From Oasisia sp. SBJ-2009 (taxonomy: Eukaryota; Annelida; Polychaeta; Sabellida; Siboglinidae), in contig OZ024854.1 of NCBI GenBank assembly GCA_964017155.1, positions 68,364,254 through 68,428,253 on the forward strand: a stretch of DNA of 64,000 nucleotides. Direction: 5' to 3'. The position numbers and the translations under genes are program-made. Under the pieces are notes generated by a model. That model saw only the letters and a program-made list of their open reading frames with translations, was not told where the DNA came from and did no database searches. Below, in pieces: positions 22,601 to 35,861 of the stretch (positions are counted from its first letter, which is position 1; the number at the start of each line of letters is the position of its first letter).

Positions 22601-25600
22601 AAAGAACGAAAGAATGAAAGAATGAAAGAATGAAAGAACGAAAGAATGAAAGAATGAAAGAATGAAAGAATGAAAGAACGAAAGAATGAAAGAACGAAAG
22701 AATGAAAGAATGAAAGAACGAAAGAATGAAAGAATGAAAGAATGAAAGTATGAAAGAATGAAAGAATGAAAGAATGAAAGAACGAAAGAATGAAAGAATG
22801 AAAGTATGAAAGAATGAAAGAACGAAAGAATGAAAGAACGAAAGAATGAAAGAACGAAAGAACGAAAGAACGAAAGAACGAAAGAACGAAAGAATGAAAG
22901 AATGAAAGAACGAAAGAATGAAAGAATGAAAGAATGAAAGAATGAAAGAACGAAAGAATGAAAGAACGAAAGAATGAAAGAATGAAAGAACGAAAGAATG
23001 AAAGAATGAAAGAACGAAAGAATGAAAGAACGAAAGAATGAAAGAATGAAAGAATGAAAGAGTGAAAGAATGAAAGAATGAAAGAATGAAAGAATGAAAG
23101 AATGAAAGAATGAAAGAATGAAAGAATGAAAGAATGAAAGAGTGAAAGAATGAAAGAATGAAAGAATGAAAGTATGAAAGAATGAAAGAATGAAAGAATG
23201 AAAGAGTGAAAGAATGAAAGAATGAAAGAATGAAAGAACGAAAGAATGAAAGAATGAAAGAGTGAAAGAATGAAAGAATGAAAGAATGAAAGAATGAAAG
23301 AACGAAAGAATGAAAGAATGAAAGTATGAAAGAATGAAAGAACGAAAGAATGAAAGAACGAAAGAATGAAAGAACGAAAGAACGAAAGAACGAAAGAACG
23401 AAAGAACGAAAGAATGAAAGAATGAAAGAACGAAAGAATGAAAGAATGAAAGAATGAAAGAATGAAAGAACGAAAGAATGAAAGAACGAAAGAATGAAAG
23501 AATGAAAGAACGAAAGAATGAAAGAATGAAAGAACGAAAGAATGAAAGAACGAAAGAATGAAAGAATGAAAGAATGAAAGAGTGAAAGAATGAAAGAATG
23601 AAAGAGTGAAAGAACGAAAGAATGAAAGAACGAAAGAATGAAAGAATGAAAGTATGAAAGAATGAAAGAATGAAAGAATGAAAGAGTGAAAGAATGAAAG
23701 AATGAAAGAATGAAAGAACGAAAGAATGAAAGAATGAAAGTATGAAAGAATGAAAGAATGAAAGAATGAAAGAGTGAAAGAATGAAAGAATGAAAGAATG
23801 AAAGAACGAAAGAATGAAAGAATGAAAGAGTGAAAGAATGAAAGAATGAAAGAATGAAAGAATGAAAGAACGAAAGAATGAAAGAATGAAAGAATGAAAG
23901 AATGAACGAACGAAAGAATGAAAGAATGAAAGAATGAAAGAATGAAAGAGTGAAAGAATGAAAGAGTGAAAGAATGAAAGAATGAAAGAATGAACGAACG
24001 AAAGAATGAAAGAATGAAAGAGTGAAAGAATGAAAGAATGAAAGAATGAAAGAATGAAAGAACGAAAGAATGAAAGAATGAAAGAATGAAAGAATGAACG
24101 AACGAAAGAATGAAAGAATGAAAGAGTGAAAGAATGAAAGAATGAAAGAATGAAAGAACGAAAGAATGAAAGAATGAAAGAATGAAAGAATGAAAGAGTG
24201 AAAGAATGAAAGAATGAACGAACGAAAGAATGAAAGAATGAAAGAATGAAAGAATGAAAGAACGAAAGAATGAAAGAATGAAAGAATGAAAGAGTGAAAG
24301 AATGAAAGAATGAAAGAATGAAAGAACGAAAGAATGAAAGAATGAAAGAATGAAAGAATGAAAGAGTGAAAGAATGAAAGAATGAACGAACGAAAGAATG
24401 AAAGAATGAAAGAATGAAAGAGTGAAAGAATGAAAGAGTGAAAGAATGAAAGAATGAAAGAATGAAAGAATGAAAGAATGAAAGAGTGAAAGAATGAAAG
24501 AGTGAAAGAATGAAAGAATGAAAGAATGAAAGAATGAAAGAATGAAAGAATGAAAGAATGAAAGAATGAAAGAATGAAAGAGTGAAAGAATGAAAGAGTG
24601 AAAGAATGAAAGAATGAAAGAATGAAAGAATGAAAGAATGAAAGAATGAAAGAATGAAAGAATGAAAGAATGAAAGAATGAAAGAATGAAAGAGTGAAAG
24701 AATGAAAGAGTGAAAGAGTGAAAGAGTGAAAGAGTGAAAGAGTGAAAGAATGAAAGAATGAAAGAGTGAAAGAATGAAAGAGTGAAAGAATGAAAGAATG
24801 AAAGAATGAAAGAATGAAAGAATGAAAGAATGAAAGAGTGAAAGAATGAAAGAGTGAAAGAATGAAAGAGTGAAAGAATGAAAGAATGAAAGAATGAAAG
24901 AATGAAAGAATGAAAGAATGAAAGAGTGAAAGAATGAAAGAATGAAAGAATGAAAGAATGAAAGAATGAAAGAATGAAAGAGTGAAAGAATGAAAGAGTG
25001 AAAGAATGAAAGAATGAAAGAATGAAAGAATGAAAGAATGAAAGAATGAAAGAATGAAAGAATGAAAGAATGAAAGAATGAAAGAATGAAAGAGTGAAAG
25101 AATGAAAGAGTGAAAGAATGAAAGAATGAAAGAATGAAAGAATGAAAGAATGAAAGAATGAAAGAATGAAAGAATGAAAGTATGAAAGAATGAAAGAATG
25201 AAAGAATGAAAGAATGAAAGAATGAAAGAATGAAAGAATGAAAGAGTGAAAGAATGAAAGAATGAAAGAATGAAAGAACGAAAGAATGAAAGAATGAAAG
25301 AGTGAAAGAATGAAAGAATGAAAGAATGAAAGAATGAAAGAACGAAAGAATGAAAGAATGAAAGAATGAAAGAATGAACGAACGAAAGAATGAAAGAATG
25401 AAAGAATGAAAGAATGAAAGAGTGAAAGAATGAAAGAGTGAAAGAATGAAAGAATGAAAGAATGAACGAACGAAAGAATGAAAGAATGAAAGAGTGAAAG
25501 AATGAAAGAATGAAAGAATGAAAGAATGAAAGAACGAAAGAATGAAAGAATGAAAGAATGAAAGAATGAACGAACGAAAGAATGAAAGAATGAAAGAGTG

Positions 25601-28600
25601 AAAGAATGAAAGAATGAAAGAATGAAAGAACGAAAGAATGAAAGAATGAAAGAATGAAAGAATGAAAGAGTGAAAGAATGAAAGAATGAACGAACGAAAG
25701 AATGAAAGAATGAAAGAATGAAAGAGTGAAAGAATGAAAGAGTGAAAGAATGAAAGAATGAAAGAATGAAAGAATGAAAGAATGAAAGAGTGAAAGAATG
25801 AAAGAGTGAAAGAATGAAAGAATGAAAGAATGAAAGAATGAAAGAATGAAAGAATGAAAGAATGAAAGAATGAAAGAATGAAAGAGTGAAAGAATGAAAG
25901 AGTGAAAGAATGAAAGAATGAAAGAATGAAAGAATGAAAGAATGAAAGAATGAAAGAATGAAAGTATGAAAGAATGAAAGAATGAAAGAATGAAAGAATG
26001 AAAGAATGAAAGAATGAAAGAATGAAAGAGTGAAAGAATGAAAGAGTGAAAGAGTGAAAGAGTGAAAGAGTGAAAGAGTGAAAGAATGAAAGAATGAAAG
26101 AGTGAAAGAATGAAAGAGTGAAAGAATGAAAGAATGAAAGAATGAAAGAATGAAAGAATGAAAGAATGAAAGAGTGAAAGAATGAAAGAGTGAAAGAATG
26201 AAAGAGTGAAAGAATGAAAGAATGAAAGAATGAAAGAATGAAAGAATGAAAGAATGAAAGAGTGAAAGAATGAAAGAGTGAAAGAATGAAAGAGTGAAAG
26301 AATGAAAGAATGAAAGAATGAAAGAATGAAAGAATGAAAGAATGAAAGAGTGAAAGAATGAAAGAGTGAAAGAATGAAAGAGTGAAAGAATGAAAGAATG
26401 AAAGAATGAAAGAATGAAAGAATGAAAGAATGAAAGAGTGAAAGAATGAAAGAATGAAAGAATGAAAGAATGAAAGAATGAAAGAGTGAAAGAATGAAAG
26501 AATGAAAGAATGAAAGAATGAAAGAGTGAAAGAATGAAAGAATGAAAGAATGAAAGAATGAAAGAATGAAAGAATGAAAGAATGAAAGAATGAAAGAATG
26601 AAAGAATGAAAGAGTGAAAGAATGAAAGAATGAAAGAATGAAAGAATGAAAGAGTGAAAGAATGAAAGAGTGAAAGAATGAAAGAGTGAAAGAATGAAAG
26701 AATGAAAGAATGAAAGAGTGAAAGAATGAAAGAGTGAAAGAATGAAAGAGTGAAAGAATGAAAGAATGAAAGAATGAAAGAATGAAAGAATGAAAGAGTG
26801 AAAGAATGAAAGAATGAAAGAATGAAAGAATGAAAGAGTGAAAGAATGAAAGAATGAAAGAATGAAAGAATGAAAGAATGAAAGTATGAAAGAATGAAAG
26901 AATGAAAGAATGAAAGAATGAAAGAATGAAAGAATGAAAGAGTGAAAGAATGAAAGAATGAAAGAATGAAAGAATGAAAGAGTGAAAGAATGAAAGAGTG
27001 AAAGAATGAAAGAGTGAAAGAATGAAAGAATGAAAGAGTGAAAGAATGAAAGAGTGAAAGAATGAAAGAGTGAAAGAATGAAAGAGTGAAAGAATGAAAG
27101 AATGAAAGAATGAAAGAGTGAAAGAATGAAAGAATGAAAGAGTGAAAGAATGAAAGAGTGAAAGAATGAAAGAGTGAAAGAATGAAAGAGTGAAAGAATG
27201 AAAGAATGAAAGAGTGAAAGAATGAAAGAGTGAAAGAATGAAAGAGTGAAAGAATGAAAGAGTGAAAGAATGAAAGAATGAAAGAGTGAAAGAATGAAAG
27301 AGTGAAAGAATGAAAGAGTGAAAGAATGAAAGAATGAAAGAATGAAAGAATGAAAGAATGAAAGTATGAAAGAATGAAAGAATGAAAGAATGAAAGAATG
27401 AAAGAATGAAAGAATGAAAGAGTGAAAGAATGAAAGAATGAAAGAATGAAAGAATGAAAGAGTGAAAGAATGAAAGAGTGAAAGAATGAAAGAGTGAAAG
27501 AATGAAAGAATGAAAGAATGAAAGAATGAAAGAATGAAAGAATGAAAGAGTGAAAGAATGAAAGAGTGAAAGAATGAAAGAGTGAAAGAATGAAAGAATG
27601 AAAGAATGAAAGAATGAAAGAGTGAAAGAATGAAAGAATGAAAGAATGAAAGAATGAAAGAATGAAAGAATGAAAGAGTGAAAGAATGAAAGAGTGAAAG
27701 AATGAAAGAATGAAAGAATGAAAGAATGAAAGAATGAAAGAATGAAAGAATGAAAGAATGAAAGAATGAAAGAATGAAAGAATGAAAGAGTGAAAGAATG
27801 AAAGAATGAAAGAATGAAAGAATGAAAGAGTGAAAGAATGAAAGAGTGAAAGAATGAAAGAATGAAAGAATGAAAGAGTGAAAGAATGAAAGAATGAAAG
27901 AATGAAAGAATGAAAGAATGAAAGAATGAAAGAATGAAAGAATGAAAGAATGAAAGAGTGAAAGAATGAAAGAATGAAAGAATGAAAGAATGAAAGAATG
28001 AAAGAATGAAAGAATGAAAGAATGAAAGAATGAAAGAATGAAAGAGTGAAAGAATGAAAGAATGAAAGAGTGAAAGAATGAAAGAATGAAAGAATGAAAG
28101 AATGAAAGAGTGAAAGAATGAAAGAATGAAAGAATGAAAGAATGAAAGAGTGAAAGAATGAAAGAGTGAAAGAATGAAAGAATGAAAGAATGAAAGAGTG
28201 AAAGAATGAAAGAATGAAAGAATGAAAGAATGAAAGAGTGAAAGAATGAAAGAATGAAAGAGTGAAAGAATGAAAGAATGAAAGAATGAAAGAATGAAAG
28301 AGTGAAAGAATGAAAGAATGAAAGAATGAAAGAATGAAAGAGTGAAAGAATGAAAGAATGAAAGAGTGAAAGAATGAAAGAATGAAAGAATGAAAGAATG
28401 AAAGAATGAAAGAGTGAAAGAATGAAAGAATGAAAGAATGAAAGAATGAAAGAGTGAAAGAATGAAAGAGTGAAAGAATGAAAGAATGAAAGAATGAAAG
28501 AGTGAAAGAATGAAAGAATGAAAGAATGAAAGAATGAAAGAATGAAAGAATGAAAGAATGAAAGAATGAAAGAATGAAAGAGTGAAAGAATGAAAGAATG

Positions 28601-31270
28601 AAAGAATGAAAGAATGAAAGAGTGAAAGAATGAAAGAGTGAAAGAATGAAAGAGTGAAAGAATGAAAGAATGAAAGAGTGAAAGAATGAAAGAGTGAAAG
28701 AATGAAAGAGTGAAAGAATGAAAGAATGAAAGAATGAAAGAATGAAAGAATGAAAGTATGAAAGAATGAAAGAATGAAAGAATGAAAGAATGAAAGAATG
28801 AAAGAATGAAAGAGTGAAAGAATGAAAGAATGAAAGAATGAAAGAATGAAAGAGTGAAAGAATGAAAGAGTGAAAGAATGAAAGAGTGAAAGAATGAAAG
28901 AATGAAAGAATGAAAGAATGAAAGAATGAAAGAATGAAAGAGTGAAAGAATGAAAGAGTGAAAGAATGAAAGAGTGAAAGAATGAAAGAATGAAAGAATG
29001 AAAGAATGAAAGAGTGAAAGAATGAAAGAATGAAAGAATGAAAGAATGAAAGAATGAAAGAATGAAAGAGTGAAAGAATGAAAGAGTGAAAGAATGAAAG
29101 AATGAAAGAATGAAAGAATGAAAGAATGAAAGAATGAAAGAATGAAAGAATGAAAGAATGAAAGAATGAAAGAATGAAAGAGTGAAAGAATGAAAGAGTG
29201 AAAGAATGAAAGAATGAAAGAATGAAAGAATGAAAGAATGAACGAACGAAAGAGTGAAAGAATGAAAGAATGAAAGAATGAAAGAATGAAAGAATGAAAG
29301 AATGAAAGAATGAAAGAGTGAAAGAATGAAAGAATGAAAGAATGAAAGAGTGAAAGAATGAAAGAATGAAAGAATGAAAGAATGAAAGAATGAAAGAGTG
29401 AAAGAATGAAAGAATGAAAGAATGAAAGAACGAAAGAATGAAAGAATGAAAGAATGAAAGAATGAAAGAATGAAAGAATGAAAGAGTGAAAGAATGAAAG
29501 AATGAAAGAATGAAAGAGTGAAAGAATGAAAGAATGAAAGAATGAAAGAATGAAAGAATGAAAGAGTGAAAGAATGAAAGAATGAAAGAATGAAAGAACG
29601 AAAGAATGAAAGAATGAAAGAACGAAAGAATGAAAGAATGAAAGAGTGAAAGAGTGAAAGAATGAAAGAATGAACGAACGAAAGAATGAAAGAATGAAAG
29701 AATGAAAGAGTGAAAGAATGAAAGAATGAACGAACGAAAGAATGAAAGAATGAAAGAATGAAAGAGTGAAAGAATGAAAGAGTGAAAGAATGAAAGAATG
29801 AAAGAGTGAAAGAATGAAAGAGTGAAAGAATGAAAGAATGAAAGAATGAAAGAATGAAAGAGTGAAAGAATGAAAGAGTGAAAGAGTGAAAGAGTGAAAG
29901 AGTGAAAGAGTGAAAGAATGAAAGAATGAAAGAGTGAAAGAATGAAAGAGTGAAAGAATGAAAGAATGAAAGAATGAAAGAATGAAAGAATGAAAGAGTG
30001 AAAGAATGAAAGAATGAAAGAGTGAAAGAATGAAAGAGTGAAAGAATGAAAGAATGAAAGAATGAAAGAATGAAAGAGTGAAAGAATGAAAGAGTGAAAG
30101 AGTGAAAGAGTGAAAGAGTGAAAGAGTGAAAGAATGAAAGAATGAAAGAGTGAAAGAATGAAAGAGTGAAAGAATGAAAGAATGAAAGAATGAAAGAATG
30201 AAAGAATGAAAGAATGAAAGAGTGAAAGAATGAAAGAGTGAAAGAATGAAAGAGTGAAAGAATGAAAGAATGAAAGAATGAAAGAATGAAAGAGTGAAAG
30301 AATGAAAGAATGAAAGAATGAAAGAATGAAAGAATGAAAGAATGAAAGAGTGAAAGAATGAAAGAGTGAAAGAATGAAAGAATGAAAGAATGAAAGAATG
30401 AAAGAATGAAAGAATGAAAGAATGAAAGAATGAAAGAATGAAAGAATGAAAGAATGAAAGAGTGAAAGAATGAAAGAGTGAAAGAATGAAAGAATGAAAG
30501 AATGAAAGAATGAAAGAATGAACGAACGAAAGAGTGAAAGAATGAAAGAATGAAAGAATGAAAGAATGAAAGAATGAAAGAATGAAAGAATGAAAGAGTG
30601 AAAGAATGAAAGAATGAAAGAATGAAAGAGTGAAAGAATGAAAGAATGAAAGAATGAAAGAATGAAAGAATGAAAGAGTGAAAGAATGAAAGAATGAAAG
30701 AATGAAAGAACGAAAGAATGAAAGAATGAAAGAATGAAAGAATGAAAGAATGAAAGAGTGAAAGAGTGAAAGAATGAAAGAATGAAAGAATGAAAGAGTG
30801 AAAGAATGAAAGAATGAAAGAATGAAAGAATGAAAGAATGAAAGAGTGAAAGAATGAAAGAATGAAAGAATGAAAGAACGAAAGAATGAAAGAATGAAAG
30901 AATGAAAGAATGAAAGAGTGAAAGAATGAAAGAATGAACGAACGAAAGAATGAAAGAATGAAAGAATGAAAGAGTGAAAGAATGAAAGAGTGAAAGAATG
31001 AAAGAATGAAAGAATGAAAGAATGAAAGAATGAAAGAATGAAAGAGTGAAAGAATGAAAGAGTGAAAGAATGAAAGAATGAAAGAATGAAAGAATGAAAG
31101 AATGAAAGAATGAAAGAATGAAAGAATGAAAGAATGAAAGAATGAAAGAGTGAAAGAACGAACGAATGAAAGAACGAACGAACGAAAGAATGAAAGAATA
31201 AAAGTATTAAAAGAATAAAAGAATAAAAGAATAAAAGAATAAAAGAATAAAAGAATAAAAGAATAAAAGA
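19661..31270 (+). repeat. 11.6-kb array of a degenerate 8-bp unit (AAAGAAYG)
   Basis: About 1,450 units of 8 bp. Variants are AAAGAACG, AAAGAATG, AAAGAGTG, AAAGTATG and AACGAACG; the right edge becomes AATAAAAG. CG-bearing units dominate the first 3 kb and TG-bearing units the rest. Long blocks recur exactly: 22801-23090 at +520 bp, 26881-27050 at +480 bp, 28921-29440 at +1280 bp, and the AACGAACG marks at 23905/23993/24097/24217 at +1472 bp. All offsets are multiples of 8. The minus-strand 3,868-codon frame (SFFHSFIL repeats) is an artefact. Confidence 0.98.
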
Positions 31271-31458
31271 AAGACAAAATTGCAGACTGAAAGAATTAAA
31301 AATAGAAACAAATTAAAGAATGCAGGAATAACAGAATGAACGAATGAACGCCGGACTGAGTGAGTCACCGCAGTGCGACATGTACCTGTTTGTCACCGTC
31401 AGTGACAACCCCCCCCCGTCCCCCGTCCACCGCATCCGTTCTTTTTAGGTGACACACC

Positions 31459-31542
31459 ATTGTCCTCTCGACATTGTCCTCTCGACATTGTCCTCTCGAC
31501 ATTGTCCTCTCGACATTGTCCTCTCGACATTGTCCTCTCGAC
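31459..31542 (+). repeat. 14-bp minisatellite, 6 copies
   Basis: Unit ATTGTCCTCTCGAC, nearly identical copies. Confidence 0.95.
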
Positions 31543-31736
31543 GTGTCGTCTTGTGACGCGTCTTTCGTCCCAGGACTACGACATGGTCTGATGTGTACTG
31601 ACCTTTCGCCCCCTCATATCTGTGGTAGTGACTGTTATTTTGTGAATGGGATGAGACACCATTATGCGTCATGTAATGTGTTAGAAGCGTGAATACACTG
31701 TACGACAGCAGGTCAGACGTAGGTGTAAAATGTGGC

Positions 31737-31800
31737 GCTGTAGCCCAGCGGTGAAACGTCTCGCCGTCAATGGACGGGATCGAGGCACGAGTCAACTCAT
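31737..31800 (+). mobile_element. Possible degenerate tRNA-derived SINE head
   Basis: The words 'gtagcccagcggtgaaacg' and 'caatggacgggatcga' resemble the A-box region and the anticodon-to-B-box region of invertebrate tRNA-derived SINEs. The B box is poor and no clear tail was found. Confidence 0.3.
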
Positions 31801-34560
31801 TGTCGGTTTTTGCACACCCCACATTGCCTGTGTCTTTCAGTCAAATATGAGACAGTCAGGTCGTTATGGTGTCTGTGCGCGGGGACATAAAAGATCCGAC
31901 ACAGAGGTAACTGTGTATTGTGTTGTGGTCTCACAGAGTGGTGATCTCTAACCACAACACCTACGTCCCGACGCCGTCCCGGCCTGGCGTGGGAGAAGTG
32001 CCGATTGAGTCCGTCAGCGATGTCGTGCCTGACTCCCCACTGTGTCTATAACAATGTAAGGATGGAAGCTGTCTGGGTTTGTAAGACGCATGATGGGTCG
32101 TGCATTCAGTCCCTCCACGGCCTGTCTGGCTGTGACACTTTTTACTGTGTCATCCATCACCGTAGACCCGGGATGATAACATAAACAACTTCCAACCGGC
32201 CCCTAAACCAACGTAAACCACCGCGTACAAGTTCTGTCGGTGGCGACACCTTTGCCAATAATTAAACGCTACAGTTGTGGCTGTTCGCGTTTATTGCTCC
32301 GACAACAAATCAAACTGTAAACCTAACAACAGACGGGCGAGACCGTCCTATTGTCACCTCGAGGTAATTAGTTGCGACATGTCACACCAGGGTACGACTG
32401 AACGCGCACAGTTGCAATACAACCACAAGAGTATTCACAAACCCCGTGAAGCAACGGGGGGTTTCGTTATCACCCCACCCGAATACACATGAAATTGAAT
32501 TTTGCCCTGTTTACGCTTCAACCTATGTCATATTCTGCCAATATTTCAATCGTCTACATCCGGGCATCATATGTTTGGCCGTGGAGCAATAATCATGGCT
32601 GATATAACAAATTCTGTTAATTAACTAAATACATAGTTTATATAATTTATTAATAACATAATTAACATTAATGTCCTTTCGCAATCCAAATATGGGCATA
32701 AATATAATGGTGCACTGTGATGAAACATGGTTCCGTTGTAGCCTATGTCCAGGAGATTTCATTTGAGTGAATTCAATCAACATGTAGTCAACAAACTACA
32801 CACTTCACCACAGTTCGGACGGCGGCAGGAGAATTCAAACCCTGAATCTCCCTCCCGCATTGGACTCGTACACAACTCCACACTACCAGCGACACGACGC
32901 CGCCAGAGACATGGCAACATCGGCAACAACGGCCTGCTGGTATCTTTGAAGTCACACGAGGTATCACGTGGGGGTTCGTGTAAACACAAACTGTATCCGT
33001 TACAAGGATGTCTTCCTCAACTGACTAGAAATGAAATTACGCCATCCAAAACCTCTCACCGCCACCGCAATGACCCGTGTGACGTAATTACCCACGAGAC
33101 TCACATATTTATTTTCGTTGCGTTACTCAGCGTGACTTCGACACCTCACCCCGATAGCGGGCGTAGTTCAACTCGACGACGCAATACCACTGGCGTCAAC
33201 CGTGTCCCTTGTCAACCGGGTGCCTTGTCAACTAACGTGAGGTCACGCAAAACGGCAGTAAATAGTTGGCCATTTCGAAAGGCCACATATGTCACATATG
33301 TCACAGTGTTCGCGTCTTTGACGAACCAGATTTGTTTCAGATGTTAAAAGCAGCCACTGTTGACGCTAACTGTCGCCATGTCTTGATGAGACGACACTTA
33401 GCCTATCGTTTACTTGAATAAAAGCTTCAACATTGCTCAGAATTTGGACAATTTTTTAAACCTCAGTCAAGAGACCGTTGTACAGCCGCTCGCTGACCAT
33501 TGCCATTGTATACGTGAATGGTGAGAGTCACGTGGGTTACTTTGACACCCCGTAAAGTCATCACGCGTTGACGGTTACGTTGCGTTTGCCCGTAAAACGA
33601 CGTACAAAACTACCCAGCTCGAGTCGTCGAGACTGTCCCGAGACTGGAGCGTGATGTCGCCGACTGTCAGGCGAAGGTTTACGAGTCTCGCGCGGTCTTG
33701 CGTAACGCACCTTTAACAAATGCATCAATTGTTACGCCGTTGCAGTTGCTTTCACGCCCCGACAGGTGACAGTGCCGTTTTCTTAGAGCGGGTGTGGGCT
33801 GACGGTGCCGCGTACACACATGGCGATGGCTGCAGTCACAACGGCTGCTGGCCCCACTTCACGGCTCTGTTGCACACAAAGCTGTCGACATCATATAACG
33901 ACATGTTATGTAGACAAAGAGACGCAAAACACATCCACGAGAACTCGAACTGCTGCCAGACTGCGGCCGCTCGTGGAGGTGTCTCAGGTCTCACTACGTA
34001 GTCCTGTCATCCTCTGCGCGTTTCTTCTCTGGGTCCCTCTAAAGCGACCCTGTCTCCTTCCGCCATCACGTGCCCCGTGGAGAGACGTCACGGGCCGTGC
34101 ACCGGGACGCGATGGGACAGTTTTATGGAATACCCGAACAGCGCGAGCCTCACTGACGGAGGTGTACAAACTACTTCACACGCCGTGTTTACACACCGGA
34201 GAGATGTGTTATTCTTAATTAATTATTCACTATTTCTATGCTCATGTGTGTTTCGACACCCAGAAACCTCCATGTACCAAGTCAATAGTACCTAGTCGAA
34301 ATGGGTTATGTCAAATGACAATATATAAAACATATGCCACATACATGACGTAATAAACGACACAAGAGTGTTTTGCTAAACAGGGTCCATAGTTTCCTAC
34401 ATACGAAAACTATATTGGTCATACGATAGTATTAGATAACCTAGTGAAAATACAAATAAAATATAAATGTAGCACAGAGGCAGACCTATAAATCTGACCA
34501 TTCTTCGTGTGTCATCTTAGAATGTCCGCAGGGTGACCGGGCGGCCTGTTTAAGACACTA
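31801..34560. other. Intergenic stretch, no confident gene
   Basis: A 200-codon plus-strand frame at 32745-33347 has no recognisable domain and mixed composition. Within it, on the minus strand near 32820-32900, an A-box-like 'tggtagtgtgg' and a B-box-like 'ggtttgaattc' hint at another worn SINE. A duplicated 'gtcacatatgtcacatatg' word is at 33283-33305. Confidence 0.5.
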
Positions 34561-34561
34561 T

Positions 34562-34617
34562 ATCTTATGAGACCCTAGATCTTATGAGACCCTAGATCTT
34601 ATGAGACCCTAGATCTT
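34562..34617 (+). repeat. 17-bp tandem repeat
   Basis: Three and a third copies of 'atcttatgagaccctag'. The same words reappear in degenerate form at 35862-36180. Confidence 0.9.
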
Positions 34618-35100
34618 ACTCTTAGCCGTGATGATCCAGCACGACACCAGTGGCTCCGTCTGATGTCAAGATTACAACAACGCGTAAGAAGAAACACAAA
34701 GAAGAAAGGAATATTCGGAAGTGACGACAGCCGGAGGCGAAGTGACGTGATCAAATACCCGAGTGACCGCAACAACACGGAGCTATTCTTACACACAAAG
34801 GGGGAAACGGGTAGCACAGAGGTGGGGTAACTATACAAAGTAACATAGATCTCTGTTTGATATAGCTTATTCAAAACTGAACTTCACGTGACCTCTCTGG
34901 CTGGCTGAAACCTATCGGGGTTTACATTAGGTAAGGTAGTATTTAGGGCTTCCAATATTCGTCCGATATATCCGGGTTCAATGCTTCTTTCTGTGTCTAT
35001 TGAGCTGATTTCGCTTATCTCACGTTGCTGTAGTTCACGCCGCGGTGTAAATGAGCGTCTGGTTCACATAGAAGACGATATGTGTTCGACTGGAAAGAAC
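34618..35100. other. Intergenic stretch, no gene seen
   Basis: Nothing recognised. Confidence 0.6.
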
Positions 35101-35106
35101 TACCAG

Positions 35107-35760
35107 AGGGGTAGTGTGGAGGGAGGGAGGGTGGTGTGTGTGGAGGGAGGGTGGTGTGTGTGGAGGGAGGGGTGGTGTGTGTGGAGGGAGGGGTGGTGTG
35201 TGTGGAGGGAGGGGTGGTGTGTGTGGAGGGAGGGTGGTGTGTGTGGAGGGAGGGGTGGTGTGTGTGGAGGGAGGGTGGTGTGTGTGGAGGGAGGGAGGGT
35301 GGTGTGTGTGGAGGGAGGGGTGGTGTGTGTGGAGGGAGGGGTGGTGTGTGTGGACGGAGGGGTGGTGTGTGTGGAGGGAGGGGTGGTGTGTGTGGAGGGA
35401 GGGGTGGTGTGTGTGGAGGGAGGGGTGGTGTGTGTGGAGGGAGGGTGGTGTGTGTGGAGGGAGGGGTGGTGTGTGTGGAGGGAGGGTGGCGTGTGTGGAG
35501 GGAGGGTAGTGTGTGTGGAGGGAGGCGTGGTGTGTGTGGAGGGAGGGTGGTGTGTGTGGAGGGAGGGTGGTGTGTGTGGAGGGAGGGGTGGTGTGTGTGG
35601 AGGGAGGGTGGTATGTGTGGAGGGAGGGGTGGTGTGTGTGGAGGGAGGGGTGGTGTGTGTGGAGGGAGGGTGGTGTGTGTGGAGGGAGGGGTGGTGTGTG
35701 TAGAGGGAGGGGTGGTGTGTGTAGAGGAAGGGTGGGTGTGTGGGGAGAGCGGTGGTGGTG
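35107..35760 (+). repeat. G-rich 20-22-bp minisatellite, about 30 copies
   Basis: The unit is 'tggagggaggggtggtgtg' with small length variants. Each unit has runs of three and four G, so the plus strand could form G-quadruplexes. Val-Cys-Val-Glu frames through it are artefacts. Confidence 0.95.
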
Positions 35761-35861
35761 AGGGGGGCGGTGGGGTGCATTGAGCAGTTCTAAAGATCGG
35801 ACAGGTGATTATCTAGAACTAACTGTATCACACACGAGGCCCAAGATTGGACCCTATAATG

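Noticed and set aside
19671..31277. 3,868-codon open frame on the minus strand
   Set aside because: It is an 8-bp repeat read in triplets; since 8 and 3 share no factor, every frame gives the same octapeptide (HSFILSFF and variants). It has no start context, composition or domain of a protein.
32745..33347. 200-codon plus-strand frame
   Set aside because: It has no domain, signal peptide or consistent composition, and part of it overlaps a possible worn SINE on the other strand. It is kept only as a note.
35100..35783. Frames of 131-240 codons rich in Val-Cys-Val-Glu-Gly or Thr-His-Pro
   Set aside because: They are readings of the G-rich minisatellite in all frames.
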